64,000 nt of DNA from the NCBI GenBank assembly GCA_018266075.1, contig JAFEBB010000021.1:42236-106235 (forward strand), written 5' to 3'. The stretch's first letter is position 1; the number at the start of each line of letters is the position of its first letter. The translations under genes were made by a program, and so were the position numbers. The stretch comes from Deltaproteobacteria bacterium. GTDB taxonomy: Bacteria; Myxococcota; Myxococcia; Myxococcales; SZAS-1. Shown piece by piece: positions 8,145 through 16,498 of the stretch. The notes beneath the pieces were generated by a model. That model was not told where the DNA came from and made no database searches. It worked only from the letters and a program-made list of their open reading frames with translations.

Positions 8145-9617
8145 ATGGCCGAGCGCGATTCCCGATTGGAGCTGGTGGAGCGGCTGCTCCCGGTGACGCG
8201 CTGGCCGAGCCGCGCGGAGGCCGAGGCCTCCCGCTGGTTCAGCCCAGTTCGCATTGGCGCGCTCGAGCTGCGCGAGCGCACCTGGGTTCCGGCGATGGTG
8301 CCCTGGCGCGCGACCGAGGAAGGCGAGGTCACCGAGGGTGTGCTCGCGTGGTACCGGCGCTTCGCCCAGGGCGAGCCGGGCGCGATCGTCGTCGAGGCCA
8401 CCGGCATTCGCGATGTGCCCAGCGGCCCGTTGCTGCGCATCGGCCACGACCGGTTCCTGCCCGGCTTGAAGCGGCTCGTCGAGACCGTGCGCGAAGCCAG
8501 CGGCGGGCGCACCAAGCTCTTCATCCAGATCATCGACTTCTTGCGCATCCGACGCCGGCCCACGCGCGAGGCGTTCCTGACGCGCTTCCTCGCGCTCGAC
8601 GACGCGTACCGGGAGGCCATCTCGAAATCGCTCGGCCACGACGTGCCGGAGTCCGGGCTGCGCGCGGCGCTGCTCGCGATGGACGAGGCGCGGCTCGAGA
8701 AGGTGCTGCGTCCGCGCGATCTCGAGGCGTACCGGATGGGGCAGCGCCAGCGCGTGACCGATGTGGAAGAGCCGGAGATCCGCGAGCTGCCGTCCGTGCT
8801 GCCGAAGCTCTTCTCGGATGCGGCGGCGCGCGCGCAGGAGGCCGGCTTCGACGGCGTCGAGCTCCACGCGGCCCACGCGTACACGCTCGCGAGCTTCCTC
8901 TCGAGGCACAACACGCGCACCGACGGCTACGGCGGCCCGCGCGAGAACCGCGTCCGCTTGCCGCTCGAGGTGGCGCAGGCGGTGCGCGAGCGGGTGGGGC
9001 GAGGCTGCGTGGTCGGCGTGCGCTTCCTCGGCGATGAGTCGATCGACGGCGGCAGCGACGTGGAGGACGCCGCGTTCTTCGGCCGCGAGTTCGCGCGCGC
9101 GGGGCTCGACTTCTTGTCCATCTCGCGCGGCGGCAAGTTCGAGGACGCGAAGCAGCCGCGCGTCGGGCACGCCGCGTATCCGTACACCGGGCCGTCGGGC
9201 CACGAGTGCATGCCCACCACGCGCATCGCCGAGCCGGGGCCGTTCGGGCGAAACGTGCACCTCGCCGCGCGCGTGCGTGCGGTGGTGCGCGAGGCCGGCC
9301 TCTCCACGCCGGTCGTGGCTGCGGGCGGCATCGCCAGCTTCTTGCAAGCGGAAGGCATCCTCGAGCGCGGCGAGGCCGACATTGTGGCCGCCGCGCGGCA
9401 GTCGCTCGCCGACCCGGATTGGTTCAAGAAGCTGCGCCTCGGGCGCGGCAGTGAAGTGCGTCGCTGCCTCTTCACGAACTACTGCGAAGGCCTCGATCAG
9501 GCCCACAAGCCCGTCACCTGCCAGCGCTGGGATCGCGAGTTCACCGAAGGCGAGCCCGGCGTGCTGCTGAGCCCCGACGGCCGCCGGCGACTCACTGCGC
9601 CGCCCTGGAGCCCTTGA
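8145..9617 (+). CDS. NADH:flavin oxidoreductase, Old Yellow Enzyme family
   Basis: 490 residues forming an FMN-binding TIM barrel. The N-terminal FSPVRIGALELRERTWVPAM matches the family start. The active-site pair H241/H244 (HAAH) is followed by FLSRHNTRTDGYGG and ENR, the family signature after strand 5. GGI and ADIVAAARQSLADPDW near the end form the FMN phosphate site. Several Cys (ECM, RRCLF, NYCEG, TCQRW) resemble the Fe-S-binding tail of 2,4-dienoyl-CoA-reductase-type enzymes, but the full cysteine pattern is not certain. An unusual helical insert (about 120-220) precedes the HAAH motif. It likely reduces an enone or enoyl substrate with NAD(P)H. It starts nine bases after the lipoprotein hydrolase stop and closes the run. 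Confidence 0.88.
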   Translation: MAERDSRLELVERLLPVTRWPSRAEAEASRWFSPVRIGALELRERTWVPAMVPWRATEEGEVTEGVLAWYRRFAQGEPGAIVVEATGIRDVPSGPLLRIGHDRFLPGLKRLVETVREASGGRTKLFIQIIDFLRIRRRPTREAFLTRFLALDDAYREAISKSLGHDVPESGLRAALLAMDEARLEKVLRPRDLEAYRMGQRQRVTDVEEPEIRELPSVLPKLFSDAAARAQEAGFDGVELHAAHAYTLASFLSRHNTRTDGYGGPRENRVRLPLEVAQAVRERVGRGCVVGVRFLGDESIDGGSDVEDAAFFGREFARAGLDFLSISRGGKFEDAKQPRVGHAAYPYTGPSGHECMPTTRIAEPGPFGRNVHLAARVRAVVREAGLSTPVVAAGGIASFLQAEGILERGEADIVAAARQSLADPDWFKKLRLGRGSEVRRCLFTNYCEGLDQAHKPVTCQRWDREFTEGEPGVLLSPDGRRRLTAPPWSP

Positions 9618-9803
9618 GTTTCCGGCCGTTGGCTGCGTGAGCGGCGCGCGACGCAACGTGTCGGCCGCGTGCGAGCGGCGACGACCGCTGTTCACACGCG
9701 CCCGCACCCGCGCAGGTCGGCGACTTGTCGAGCGAGCGAGCGGTCATTACGGTCAGGAGAGGTGCAGGAAACGGGCGTGGTCGGGGTCGGAGAGGTGGAG
9801 AAG

Positions 9804-10187
9804 ATGCGCGCAGTGCTCGCAGCGGTGGTCTTGGTGGTTTCGATGGCGCCCGGTCTCGCGCGCGCCGACGGCAAGCTGCTCCGGGTGCCGACGCTGATTC
9901 CGGAGAAGTCGCTGCCCTTCAAGTTCTCGCAAGAGGCGATGGCGCATCATGCTGCGGGGGTGGCCCAGCTGAAGTGCGAGCTCAGCGATTCGGGCAAGCC
10001 CCACGGCTGCAAGGTGCTCAGCGGCGTGGCGCACGTGAAGGACCAGGAGCTCACCGACTTCGCCGAGGGGCTGACGTTCTCGCCGGCCATCAACAAGGAC
10101 GGCGTGGCGGTGGCGCTCACCGACTTCCGCTTCCCGGTGCGCGTGGTGTCGCCCTTGGTGCCGCAGATGCCGAGCCTGCGCTTCTAA
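9804..10187 (+). CDS. Secreted protein with a TonB-C-terminal-like domain
   Basis: 127 residues with a signal peptide ending in ARA near residue 21. The rest resembles the C-terminal domain of TonB-type energy transducers. The pattern is a conserved G-V-A-Q-L-K-C strand, then DSGKPHGCKVL, then a helix, then LTFSPA and a final strand. There is no membrane anchor beyond the signal peptide, so it is probably a free periplasmic or outer-membrane-associated copy of the fold. The ATG at 9804 is preceded by GGAG, which favours it over upstream starts. It converges on the Cys-repeat surface protein with a four-base overlap of the stop codons. The 186 bases upstream show no feature I recognise. Confidence 0.72.
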   Translation: MRAVLAAVVLVVSMAPGLARADGKLLRVPTLIPEKSLPFKFSQEAMAHHAAGVAQLKCELSDSGKPHGCKVLSGVAHVKDQELTDFAEGLTFSPAINKDGVAVALTDFRFPVRVVSPLVPQMPSLRF

Positions 10188-11578
10188 CGGCGCCGGCGGA
10201 GTCCGAAGAGCGCGAGCAACGCAAAGAGCGATGCGCCGCCTCCGCTTGCGCCGCAGCCGCCTTCGACCTCGGGATCCTGAGGCTTGCTGCTCGGCTTCGG
10301 CTCCGGGTTCAGGCTCGTGCCGCCGGTCGTCGTGGAGCTGGACGAGCCGCTCGAGCTGCTGCCCGTGGACGTCGAGCCCGTCGTCGATTCTTCGCCGGTC
10401 GTGCCTGTCGTCGAAGTGGAGCTCGAAGCGGACGTCGAGCTGCTCGTGGAGGTCGATGTCGACGTCGTCGCGTTGGGATCCACGCAGCTCGCGGTGGTGC
10501 CGTCGACCTGGCAGATCTGGCCGTTGGTCGAGCAGTTCGTGAGCGTGGGCACGCCGTCGTGGCAGTTGCCGAGCGTGTGGCCGTCGGGGAGGCAGACCAG
10601 CGCGTCGCCCTGGTTTGGGCAGATGTCGGGGTAGGCGCAGCGCGCGCCCAGCGAGTCGTCGATGCAGCTCGCGCCATAGGCCGCGCAGTCGCCGGTGGTG
10701 ATGCCGCCGTTGGTGCAGGTGCCGATGGTGTGGCCGTCGGGCATGCAGATCTGCGTGGTGCCTTGCGCCGGGCACGCCGAGAACACGCAGCGCGCGCCGA
10801 GCGAGTCGTCCACGCACGTGGAGCCGTAGGCCGCACAGTCGCCGGTGGAGATGGCGCCGTCCTGGCAGGTGCCGATGGTGTGGCCGTCGGGCATGCAGAC
10901 CGTGGCCGAACCCTGCGCCGGGCAGGCGTAGAACACGCAGCGCGCGCCGAGCGAGTCGTCCACGCAGCTCGAGCCGTAGGCGCCGCAGTCGCCCTGGCCA
11001 CAGTCGGCGCCGGTGAGGACGCTGCCGTTGCAGCTCGGGGTGCACGCAGGCTGGATGTTCGCGTAGCGAATGGCCTGGAATGGATTCGACGGCCAGTCTG
11101 CTCGCGTGACGGTGCTGCCGCTGACGTAGACGGTGAGGTTGCGCTGCTGCGCGGGATAGCCCCAGTCGCTCTCGTCGATGAGGACGGCGACGTTCAAGTA
11201 GTCGGCCCAGCCGGCGAAGAGCATGATGTGCTCGTCGCTGTTGAGCGCGTCGCCGGGCTGCAGCTCGGTGGCGTCGATGACGTAGGAGATGTCAGTGACG
11301 AACGGCGCGAACTGCGTGGTCACGCGGCCCGGGCCGCCGATGTCCCAGCAGTACGAGACCATGCCCGAGCAGTCCGAGCGGTACGGATCCCAATCCGGAT
11401 TCTCGGGCCGGTAGCCGGCGCCGCAGCACACGTGGCTGTCGCAGCCGCCGTACGGCACCTGGCAGTACGGCATCTGCGCGTTCACCCAGTCCTGGGCGCG
11501 CTGCACGGCCTCGGGACCGGTGACCGCGAAGGCCGAGCCGGGCAGGGCGAGCACGAAGGCGAGGGCGGCGAGGCGCAT
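10184..11578 (-). CDS. Secreted NlpC/P60-like protein with Cys-rich repeats and a MYXO-CTERM tail
   Basis: 464 residues. The signal peptide ends at AFA (16-18). Residues 20-175 resemble a NlpC/P60-type cysteine peptidase or amidase, with a candidate nucleophile Cys70 in SDCSG and candidate His117 in SDEH; the family call is tentative. Residues 197-347 hold three 50-residue repeats, each with six to seven Cys and the core VDDSLGARC and PDGHTIGTC. A Ser/Thr-rich spacer follows (about 370-425). The last 26 residues are GGCG, a hydrophobic stretch and RRRR, which is the MYXO-CTERM sorting signal known from Myxococcota. The protein is therefore likely processed and displayed on the surface. The repeats may bind polysaccharide or protein (inference). 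Confidence 0.82.
   Translation of the reverse strand: MRLAALAFVLALPGSAFAVTGPEAVQRAQDWVNAQMPYCQVPYGGCDSHVCCGAGYRPENPDWDPYRSDCSGMVSYCWDIGGPGRVTTQFAPFVTDISYVIDATELQPGDALNSDEHIMLFAGWADYLNVAVLIDESDWGYPAQQRNLTVYVSGSTVTRADWPSNPFQAIRYANIQPACTPSCNGSVLTGADCGQGDCGAYGSSCVDDSLGARCVFYACPAQGSATVCMPDGHTIGTCQDGAISTGDCAAYGSTCVDDSLGARCVFSACPAQGTTQICMPDGHTIGTCTNGGITTGDCAAYGASCIDDSLGARCAYPDICPNQGDALVCLPDGHTLGNCHDGVPTLTNCSTNGQICQVDGTTASCVDPNATTSTSTSTSSSTSASSSTSTTGTTGEESTTGSTSTGSSSSGSSSSTTTGGTSLNPEPKPSSKPQDPEVEGGCGASGGGASLFALLALFGLRRRR
10538..10990 (-). repeat. Three in-frame ~150-base tandem repeats inside the Cys-rich surface protein gene
   Basis: Units lie at about 10990-10841, 10840-10691 and 10690-10538 and encode residues 197-246, 247-296 and 297-347. 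The first two are nearly identical in protein sequence and the third is more diverged. A fourth, degenerate unit may start at residue 348. The two close copies suggest recent duplication or continuing exchange between units. Confidence 0.8.
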
Positions 11579-11675
11579 GGCGATCCGGTCCCAATGGACA
11601 CCGGATTGTCAGGTTCCTCGGCTGAGAGTTTCGTCGGTCCGATTCGATTGGCGCGCGCTGGAAACGATGGCGCTC

Positions 11676-13193
11676 TTAGCGCTTCGACTTCTTGGCCTTG
11701 GCCGGCTTCTTCTTGGCCTTCGGCTTCGACTTGCCCCAGAGCGTCGCCATCCAGCCTTCGACCTCGTCCGTCTCGCGCGGGATGTCGTCGGACAGGACGG
11801 TGCAGCCCTTCTCGGTGACGACGACGTCGTCCTCGATGCGCACGCCGATGCCGCGGTACTTCGCGGGCACGGTGAGGTCGTCGATCTGGAAGTAGAGGCC
11901 CGGCTCGACGGTGAGCACCATGCCCGGCTTCAGCTTGCCGAACTTGTAGGCCTCCATCCGGGCGGCGGCGCAGTCGTGCACGTCCAGGCCGAGCATGTGG
12001 CTCACGTTGTGGAGCGAGTAGCGCTTGTAGAACTGGTGCTCGTCGGCCAGCGCCTCGTCCGCGCTCATGGGCAGGATGCCGAGCTTCTCCAGGCCGTTCG
12101 CGAGCACGCGCATGGCCACGCGGTTCGGCTCGAGGAAGTCGTTGCCCGGCTTCACGGCCTTGAACGCCTCGCGCTGCGCGTCGAGCACCAGCTGATAGAT
12201 CTCGCGCTGCTCCTTCGAGAACTTGCCGGAGATGGGCAGGGTGCGGGTGATGTCGGCGGTGTAGAGCGTGTCGGCCTCGACGCCGGCGTCGAGCAGGAGC
12301 AGCTCGCCCTTCTTCACCGGGCCGTCGTTCTGCACCCAGTGCAGCGTGCACGCGTGGTGGCCGGCCGCGGCGATGGTGCCGTAGCCCACGTCGTTGCCCT
12401 CCACGCGCGCGCGCAGGTTGAAGACGCCTTCCACCCAGCGCTCCGTCTCGGAGTGCGGCAGCGCGCGGATCACGTCCTCGAAGCCGTTCTGCGTGGACTT
12501 GATGGCCTTGCGCAGCTCGCTGATCTCCAGCGAGTCCTTGAGCAGGCGCATCTCCGACAGCGCCGTCGCGAACGCCTTGTCGCGCTCGGTCTGCGCGGGC
12601 AGCTGCGCGTCGAGCACGGGATCGATGCCGCGGAGCACGCGCCAAGGACGCGTCGCGCCCTCGTGCAGCCCGCGGATCATCTCCGGCAGCTCCTTCAACG
12701 GCCGCGCCTCGTCGATGCCGTAGCGCGCAGCGGTCTCCGGCACGCCCAGCCGCGGGCCGACCCAGAGCTCGCCCTTCGAGCGATCGGTGAAGAACGTGGA
12801 ATCCGTCTTGCCGGGATTGGGCTCCACGAAGAGCACGTCGCGGTGACCGCCGCCTTCCTGCGGCAGCATCATCAGCACGCCATCCGGCTCGACGTTGCCC
12901 GTGAAGTAATAGAAATCCGTCCCTGGCCGGAAGCGGTAGGTGGTGTCGTTGGCGCGGACCTTCTCGTGGCCCGTGGCGATCACCAGCCACTCACCCGGGA
13001 ACATCGCCGACAGCGCGCGGCGCCGTGCGTGGAAGTTCTTCGCGCCCGCGATCTTCGGAGGCAGCTTGCCCGCGGGCGCCTTCCAACCGGTGACCATGAA
13101 GTCCAGCAGCGCCTGGGGCGGCTGGAGATCGTAGGAGTTGGTCTTGGGCTGGCCTGCAGGAGCGGCGGGCTTGTGGGCAGGGGCTTTGATCAT
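11676..13193 (-). CDS. pepP: Xaa-Pro aminopeptidase (M24B, aminopeptidase P type)
   Basis: 505 residues. An aminopeptidase-P N-terminal domain (about 50-185, with RYRFRPGTDFYYFTG-type strand order) precedes a pita-bread M24 metallopeptidase domain. All five metal ligands are visible: Asp in LLLLDAG, Asp in TADITRT, His in HNVSHMLGLDVHD, Glu in TVEPGLYF and Glu in VRIEDDV. The enzyme removes N-terminal residues preceding proline, using two Mn or similar ions, in the cytoplasm. The C-terminus carries an extra lysine-rich tail (KSKPKAKKKPAKAKKSKR) not usual for the family, which could bind nucleic acid or membrane. The ATG at 13193 has AGGAAG upstream. A guanine-run motif lies 34 bases before the start codon on the opposite strand. 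Confidence 0.93.
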   Translation of the reverse strand: MIKAPAHKPAAPAGQPKTNSYDLQPPQALLDFMVTGWKAPAGKLPPKIAGAKNFHARRRALSAMFPGEWLVIATGHEKVRANDTTYRFRPGTDFYYFTGNVEPDGVLMMLPQEGGGHRDVLFVEPNPGKTDSTFFTDRSKGELWVGPRLGVPETAARYGIDEARPLKELPEMIRGLHEGATRPWRVLRGIDPVLDAQLPAQTERDKAFATALSEMRLLKDSLEISELRKAIKSTQNGFEDVIRALPHSETERWVEGVFNLRARVEGNDVGYGTIAAAGHHACTLHWVQNDGPVKKGELLLLDAGVEADTLYTADITRTLPISGKFSKEQREIYQLVLDAQREAFKAVKPGNDFLEPNRVAMRVLANGLEKLGILPMSADEALADEHQFYKRYSLHNVSHMLGLDVHDCAAARMEAYKFGKLKPGMVLTVEPGLYFQIDDLTVPAKYRGIGVRIEDDVVVTEKGCTVLSDDIPRETDEVEGWMATLWGKSKPKAKKKPAKAKKSKR

Positions 13194-13226
13194 GGCGCGT
13201 ACTTCCTAGCAGATCTGCAAAGTCCT

Positions 13227-13250
13227 GGGGCTGGGGGCTGGGGGGTGGGG
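13227..13250 (+). promoter_or_regulatory. Four-tract G-quadruplex motif in a divergent promoter region
   Basis: On the plus strand four guanine tracts of 4, 5, 6 and 4 bases are separated by only CT, CT and T. This is a textbook intramolecular quadruplex pattern with very short loops. It sits between the divergent starts of the aminopeptidase (13193) and the small gene at 13354. It could form in DNA or, if transcription of the plus-strand gene starts upstream of it, in that RNA leader. Confidence 0.6.
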
Positions 13251-13353
13251 CCTGGTGGAGGTCAATCGCGTGTCTTTTGGATGCGATTTTACGTCGCTCC
13301 ATCCTAACGTTGGGCCGCCTCGCAGGCCGCGCAGGCAAGAACCGAGTACGACC

Positions 13354-13803
13354 ATGAGCCAGTCCCTCCCCGTGACCGTCGCCGTTCGCCGAAGCGACGG
13401 CAGCGTCGAGCAGGTCCGCGTCGGCACCGCCACCAAGACCGACCAGGGCTTCTCCCTGCAGCTCGGCGAGCTCTCGATCGGCAGCGAGCCCGCGCCTGCC
13501 CGCCGCGCCGCGCCGTCAGCGCCCGCGCGCTCGGGCGCTCCAGGGGACCTGCCGACGGTCTTCCCGAACTACGGCCGCGCCAAGGGCAATCCGATTGCCG
13601 GCGCGAGCGCCAACGACCTCGAGTTCTACGCGAACGGCGCGCGTCGTTCGCTGGGCGATCCCTCGAAGGCGCGCTTCCACGACAAGGAGAAGCTGCTGCT
13701 CCAGGCCATCCAGGCCGAGCAGGCGCGCCAGGGTGGCGGCGGCGAAGGTCCGCCCATGGCCGACTCCGGACCCGAGGCCGAGAGCGACGACGAGGCCTAC
13801 TGA
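13354..13803 (+). CDS. Small uncharacterised protein preceding truB
   Basis: 149 residues, not recognised. The N-terminal 40 residues form a short beta-rich module (VTVAVRRSDGSVEQVRVG). An Ala/Pro-rich linker follows, then a helical region with YGRAKGNPIAGAS and a helix rich in Gln, Ala and Leu, and an acidic tail ending ESDDEAY. There is no signal peptide or membrane helix, so it should be cytoplasmic. The ATG at 13354 is favoured because residues upstream of it look non-coding. It ends three bases before truB, so the two are probably co-transcribed, but nothing in the sequence ties it to RNA modification. Confidence 0.72.
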   Translation: MSQSLPVTVAVRRSDGSVEQVRVGTATKTDQGFSLQLGELSIGSEPAPARRAAPSAPARSGAPGDLPTVFPNYGRAKGNPIAGASANDLEFYANGARRSLGDPSKARFHDKEKLLLQAIQAEQARQGGGGEGPPMADSGPEAESDDEAY

Positions 13804-13806
13804 CGC

Positions 13807-14670
13807 GTGCGTCCGGGCTTCCGCATCGTCCACAAGCCGGTCGGCGACACGAGCTTCTCGCTCGTGCGCGCAGCGATGGACCAAGCCGCGGCGCTCGGGC
13901 TCGCCAAGCAGCTCAAGGTCGTCCACGGCGGCGCGCTGGATCCGTTCGCCGAAGGTCTGGTGCTGCTCGCGCTCGGCGAAGCGACCAAGCTCGTGGACCT
14001 GGTCCACGAAGCGCCCAAGAGCTATCGCGCCACGATCGCCTGGGGCGTCGAGACCGACACCGGCGATCCGCTCGGCGAGCCCGTCGCGCACGGCGACGCG
14101 AGCAAGCTCACCCGCGATGCGCTCGAAGCCGCGCTGGCGAAGTTCCTCGGCTGGCACGAGCAGGTGCCGCCCGCCACGAGCAACAAGCGCGTCGACGGCG
14201 AGCGCGCGTACGAAAAAGCGCATCGCGGCGAAGCGGTCGAGCTGCCGGCGTCGCGCGTGTACCTGCACGCGGCGCGGTTTCTGGACGCGAACACGCTCGA
14301 GCTGACCTGTCGCGGCGGGTTCTACGTGCGCTCGCTCGCGCGCGATCTCGGGCGCGCGCTCGGGGTGCCGGCGCACCTCTCGGCGCTGGTGCGGACCGCG
14401 ATTGGGCCGTGGACGAAGGCGGGCGACCTCGTCGGCGACGCCCTGGTGCCCTGGCTGCCGTCGCGCGTGCTCGATGACGACGAAGCGATCGCTGTGGAGC
14501 AGGGCAAGCCGACTGCGATGGGCTCGCTCGCGTCGCCGAGCTGGTCGCTGCCCGACTACCCGATGCCCGAGTCGCCCATTCGTGCGCTGTATCGCGGAAA
14601 GCTCGTGGCGCTGCTGGAGAAGCGGGACGAGAAGCTTGCGCGGGTCACCGAGCTGCGCGGCGGACTATGA
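13807..14670 (+). CDS. truB: tRNA pseudouridine(55) synthase TruB
   Basis: 287 residues. This is the enzyme that converts U55 to pseudouridine in the T-loop of most tRNAs. The catalytic motif GGALDPFAEGLV contains the nucleophile Asp45 (canonical form G-x-L-D-P-x-A-x-G). GEATKL, KSYRA and FYVRSLARDLG are the other family blocks, and the spacing is normal. The C-terminus is shorter than in E. coli TruB and shows no clear PUA-like domain, as in several bacterial orthologues. The GTG start at 13807 follows the stop of the preceding gene by three bases. Unlike many bacteria, it is not next to rbfA, infB or rpsO. It converges on the next gene with a six-base overlap. Confidence 0.93.
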   Translation: MRPGFRIVHKPVGDTSFSLVRAAMDQAAALGLAKQLKVVHGGALDPFAEGLVLLALGEATKLVDLVHEAPKSYRATIAWGVETDTGDPLGEPVAHGDASKLTRDALEAALAKFLGWHEQVPPATSNKRVDGERAYEKAHRGEAVELPASRVYLHAARFLDANTLELTCRGGFYVRSLARDLGRALGVPAHLSALVRTAIGPWTKAGDLVGDALVPWLPSRVLDDDEAIAVEQGKPTAMGSLASPSWSLPDYPMPESPIRALYRGKLVALLEKRDEKLARVTELRGGL

Positions 14671-15207
14671 CCCCGCGAGCGCGTCGAACGTCTTCTCGCC
14701 GCACAGCTTCACGGCCGCGCGCAGTCCATCCGAGCGCGAGCTGTCGATGGCGATGCTGTCGATCATCTTCTGCAGGTCGTGACGCATGAGCACCAGCGCC
14801 GACTTCTGCACGGTCGCGCGCTCGAGGACCTTCTCGTCATAGAGCGAGACGGCCGTCGCGGTCTCGATGGTGAAGTCCACCGCGTCGCCCTTGAGGGTGC
14901 CGCTCTTGGCCGTGACCTTGGCTTCGCTGGCCTGCTTGGCGCACGCGAGCGTCTTCTCCTGCCAGGTGGCCACGAGCTGCCCAATCTTCTGACGCGCGTC
15001 GTCCTCGGCGGCCTCGGGATGCGCGGCATCGTCCGTCTTGCCCACGGCCACGAAGCCCTTGCCGCTCGTGTCCTTGAGGTACTTCGGATTCCACGCGGCC
15101 CAGGCGGGCCCGGGCGGCGGCGGGGGCGGCTTCTTCTTCGACGACTTCTTGGCCTCGGCCGTTGTGGCCAACAACAGAATCGAGAGCAGGATCAGCGTCG
15201 AGCGCAC
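14665..15207 (-). CDS. Secreted LPP20-like protein
   Basis: 180 residues with a signal peptide (cleavage near AEA, residue 19), a short basic and polyproline spacer, then a domain with the LPP20-like pattern. FVAVGKT is followed by A-A-E-D-D-A-R-Q-K-I-G, then a long helix with two Cys, then strands and a final helix. No lipobox Cys is visible, so it is probably periplasmic. It uses a GTG start. A related domain occurs at 24492-25274. The gene lies ten bases from the methyltransferase gene on the same strand and converges on truB with a six-base overlap. Its role is unknown; family members are often envelope components. Confidence 0.6.
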   Translation of the reverse strand: MRSTLILLSILLLATTAEAKKSSKKKPPPPPPGPAWAAWNPKYLKDTSGKGFVAVGKTDDAAHPEAAEDDARQKIGQLVATWQEKTLACAKQASEAKVTAKSGTLKGDAVDFTIETATAVSLYDEKVLERATVQKSALVLMRHDLQKMIDSIAIDSSRSDGLRAAVKLCGEKTFDALAGS

Positions 15208-15216
15208 GACGCGAGT

Positions 15217-16239
15217 CTACCCGGACGCTTTTTTCCCGTCCTTCCTCTTCGCGCGCAGCACGGCGATCTTCGTCGAGTGGTTGAACGGCGCGGGATCTGC
15301 CGGCGGCGCGCCCACGCGCGTCTCCGGGAAGCCCACGAAGTCCGCTGGCGCGGGGATGAGCTCGTCGAGCTCGAGGTAGCCGTCGGCGCAGAGCGACTGG
15401 AGCTGCTTCTGATACTCCGCGCCGGACACGAAGAGCGCGTTGTTCACCGCCACCAGCCGCCCGCCGTCGCCCACCAGCGGCCGAACCTTGTTGAGCAGCC
15501 GCGCGAACTCCTTCTCCAGATCGACCGTGCCCTTGTCGGTCGTGGAGAAGAACGGCGGATCCACGAACACGCAGTCGAAGAGCGCGCCCTGCCGCTTGAG
15601 CTCGCCCATCACCTCGAAGAAGTCGCCGCCTCGGAAATCGCTGCGCACCACCGGCCAGCGGTTGAGCGCGTACGAGTCCTTGGCCAGGTTGAGGTAGGCA
15701 CGGTTCAAGTCGGTTTGCACCACCCGCTTCGCGGGCGCGGCGCGCGCGGCCACGCCCAGGCTGCCCGTGTACGCGAACGTGTTGAGGACAATCTGATCCG
15801 CGAGCTTCGCCTTGGCCCACGCGCGCAATTCGCGCGTGTCGAGGTAGAGGCTGGCGTCCTGGTTGAGCCGCAGGTCGAGCGCGTAGGCCACGCCGTTCTC
15901 GCGCACGCGTCGGTCCAGGTCGGCGGATGTGCCGAAGCGCAGCACGCCGCGACGCGCCTCCGGGTCCGCGCTCTGCTTCGACTTCACGAGCAGCGCGCGC
16001 ACTTCCGGCAGGTGCTCGCGCACAAAAGTTTCGACCGTCGCCAACTGCGCGCTCGCCTCGGAAGCGCTCGCGGCGTGGTCGTGAACCACCGCCGTTCGGG
16101 CAAAAAGATCCACCGCCAGCTCAGAATTGCCCTCCAGAAAACCGTTGAACAGGCGCAGCGCGCCCTGCCATTGCGGATCGCGCAGGCCGGACCGGGCTTG
16201 GAGGGCGCGCAGCAGGATCGCGTCGAGGGAGAGGCTCAT
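15217..16239 (-). CDS. Class I SAM-dependent methyltransferase, RlmI/RlmK-like (23S rRNA type)
   Basis: 340 residues. The C-terminal two thirds is a Rossmann methyltransferase. The block NTFAYTGSLGVAA at about 155 matches the SAM-binding loop of the RlmI/RlmK group (N-x-F-x-Y-T-G). QTDLNRAYLNLAKDSY is the next block, and VDPPFF near 223 is motif IV. The N-terminal part (RLFNGFLEG) is related to the central domain of that group, but no PUA domain is recognisable, so the protein is shorter than RlmI. The likely substrate is a cytosine or guanine in 23S rRNA; the exact base cannot be given. It is followed on the same strand, ten bases on, by the LPP20-like gene. Confidence 0.8.
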   Translation of the reverse strand: MSLSLDAILLRALQARSGLRDPQWQGALRLFNGFLEGNSELAVDLFARTAVVHDHAASASEASAQLATVETFVREHLPEVRALLVKSKQSADPEARRGVLRFGTSADLDRRVRENGVAYALDLRLNQDASLYLDTRELRAWAKAKLADQIVLNTFAYTGSLGVAARAAPAKRVVQTDLNRAYLNLAKDSYALNRWPVVRSDFRGGDFFEVMGELKRQGALFDCVFVDPPFFSTTDKGTVDLEKEFARLLNKVRPLVGDGGRLVAVNNALFVSGAEYQKQLQSLCADGYLELDELIPAPADFVGFPETRVGAPPADPAPFNHSTKIAVLRAKRKDGKKASG

Positions 16240-16498
16240 GCGCGCGCAACCTACCGCAAATCGGGCACTTCAAGGGGGTTGGCGTCGCCGTCGGCCAGTA
16301 TGCGACACCACATCCCACATGGGGTAGCGAAGCGAGCGAGCAGCCAGGTATCGTGATTGCACAGGTGGGCTGTGTCCGCGCGCATGGCGTGCGCGGAAGG
16401 CTGATGGACGGCTGCTAAGTCGCGGAAAATGCGCTGGCGGTCGATTGAATATTCCGAGGAACCCTGACGCCGCTGTCAGGATTTCGCCGGGAGGGACC

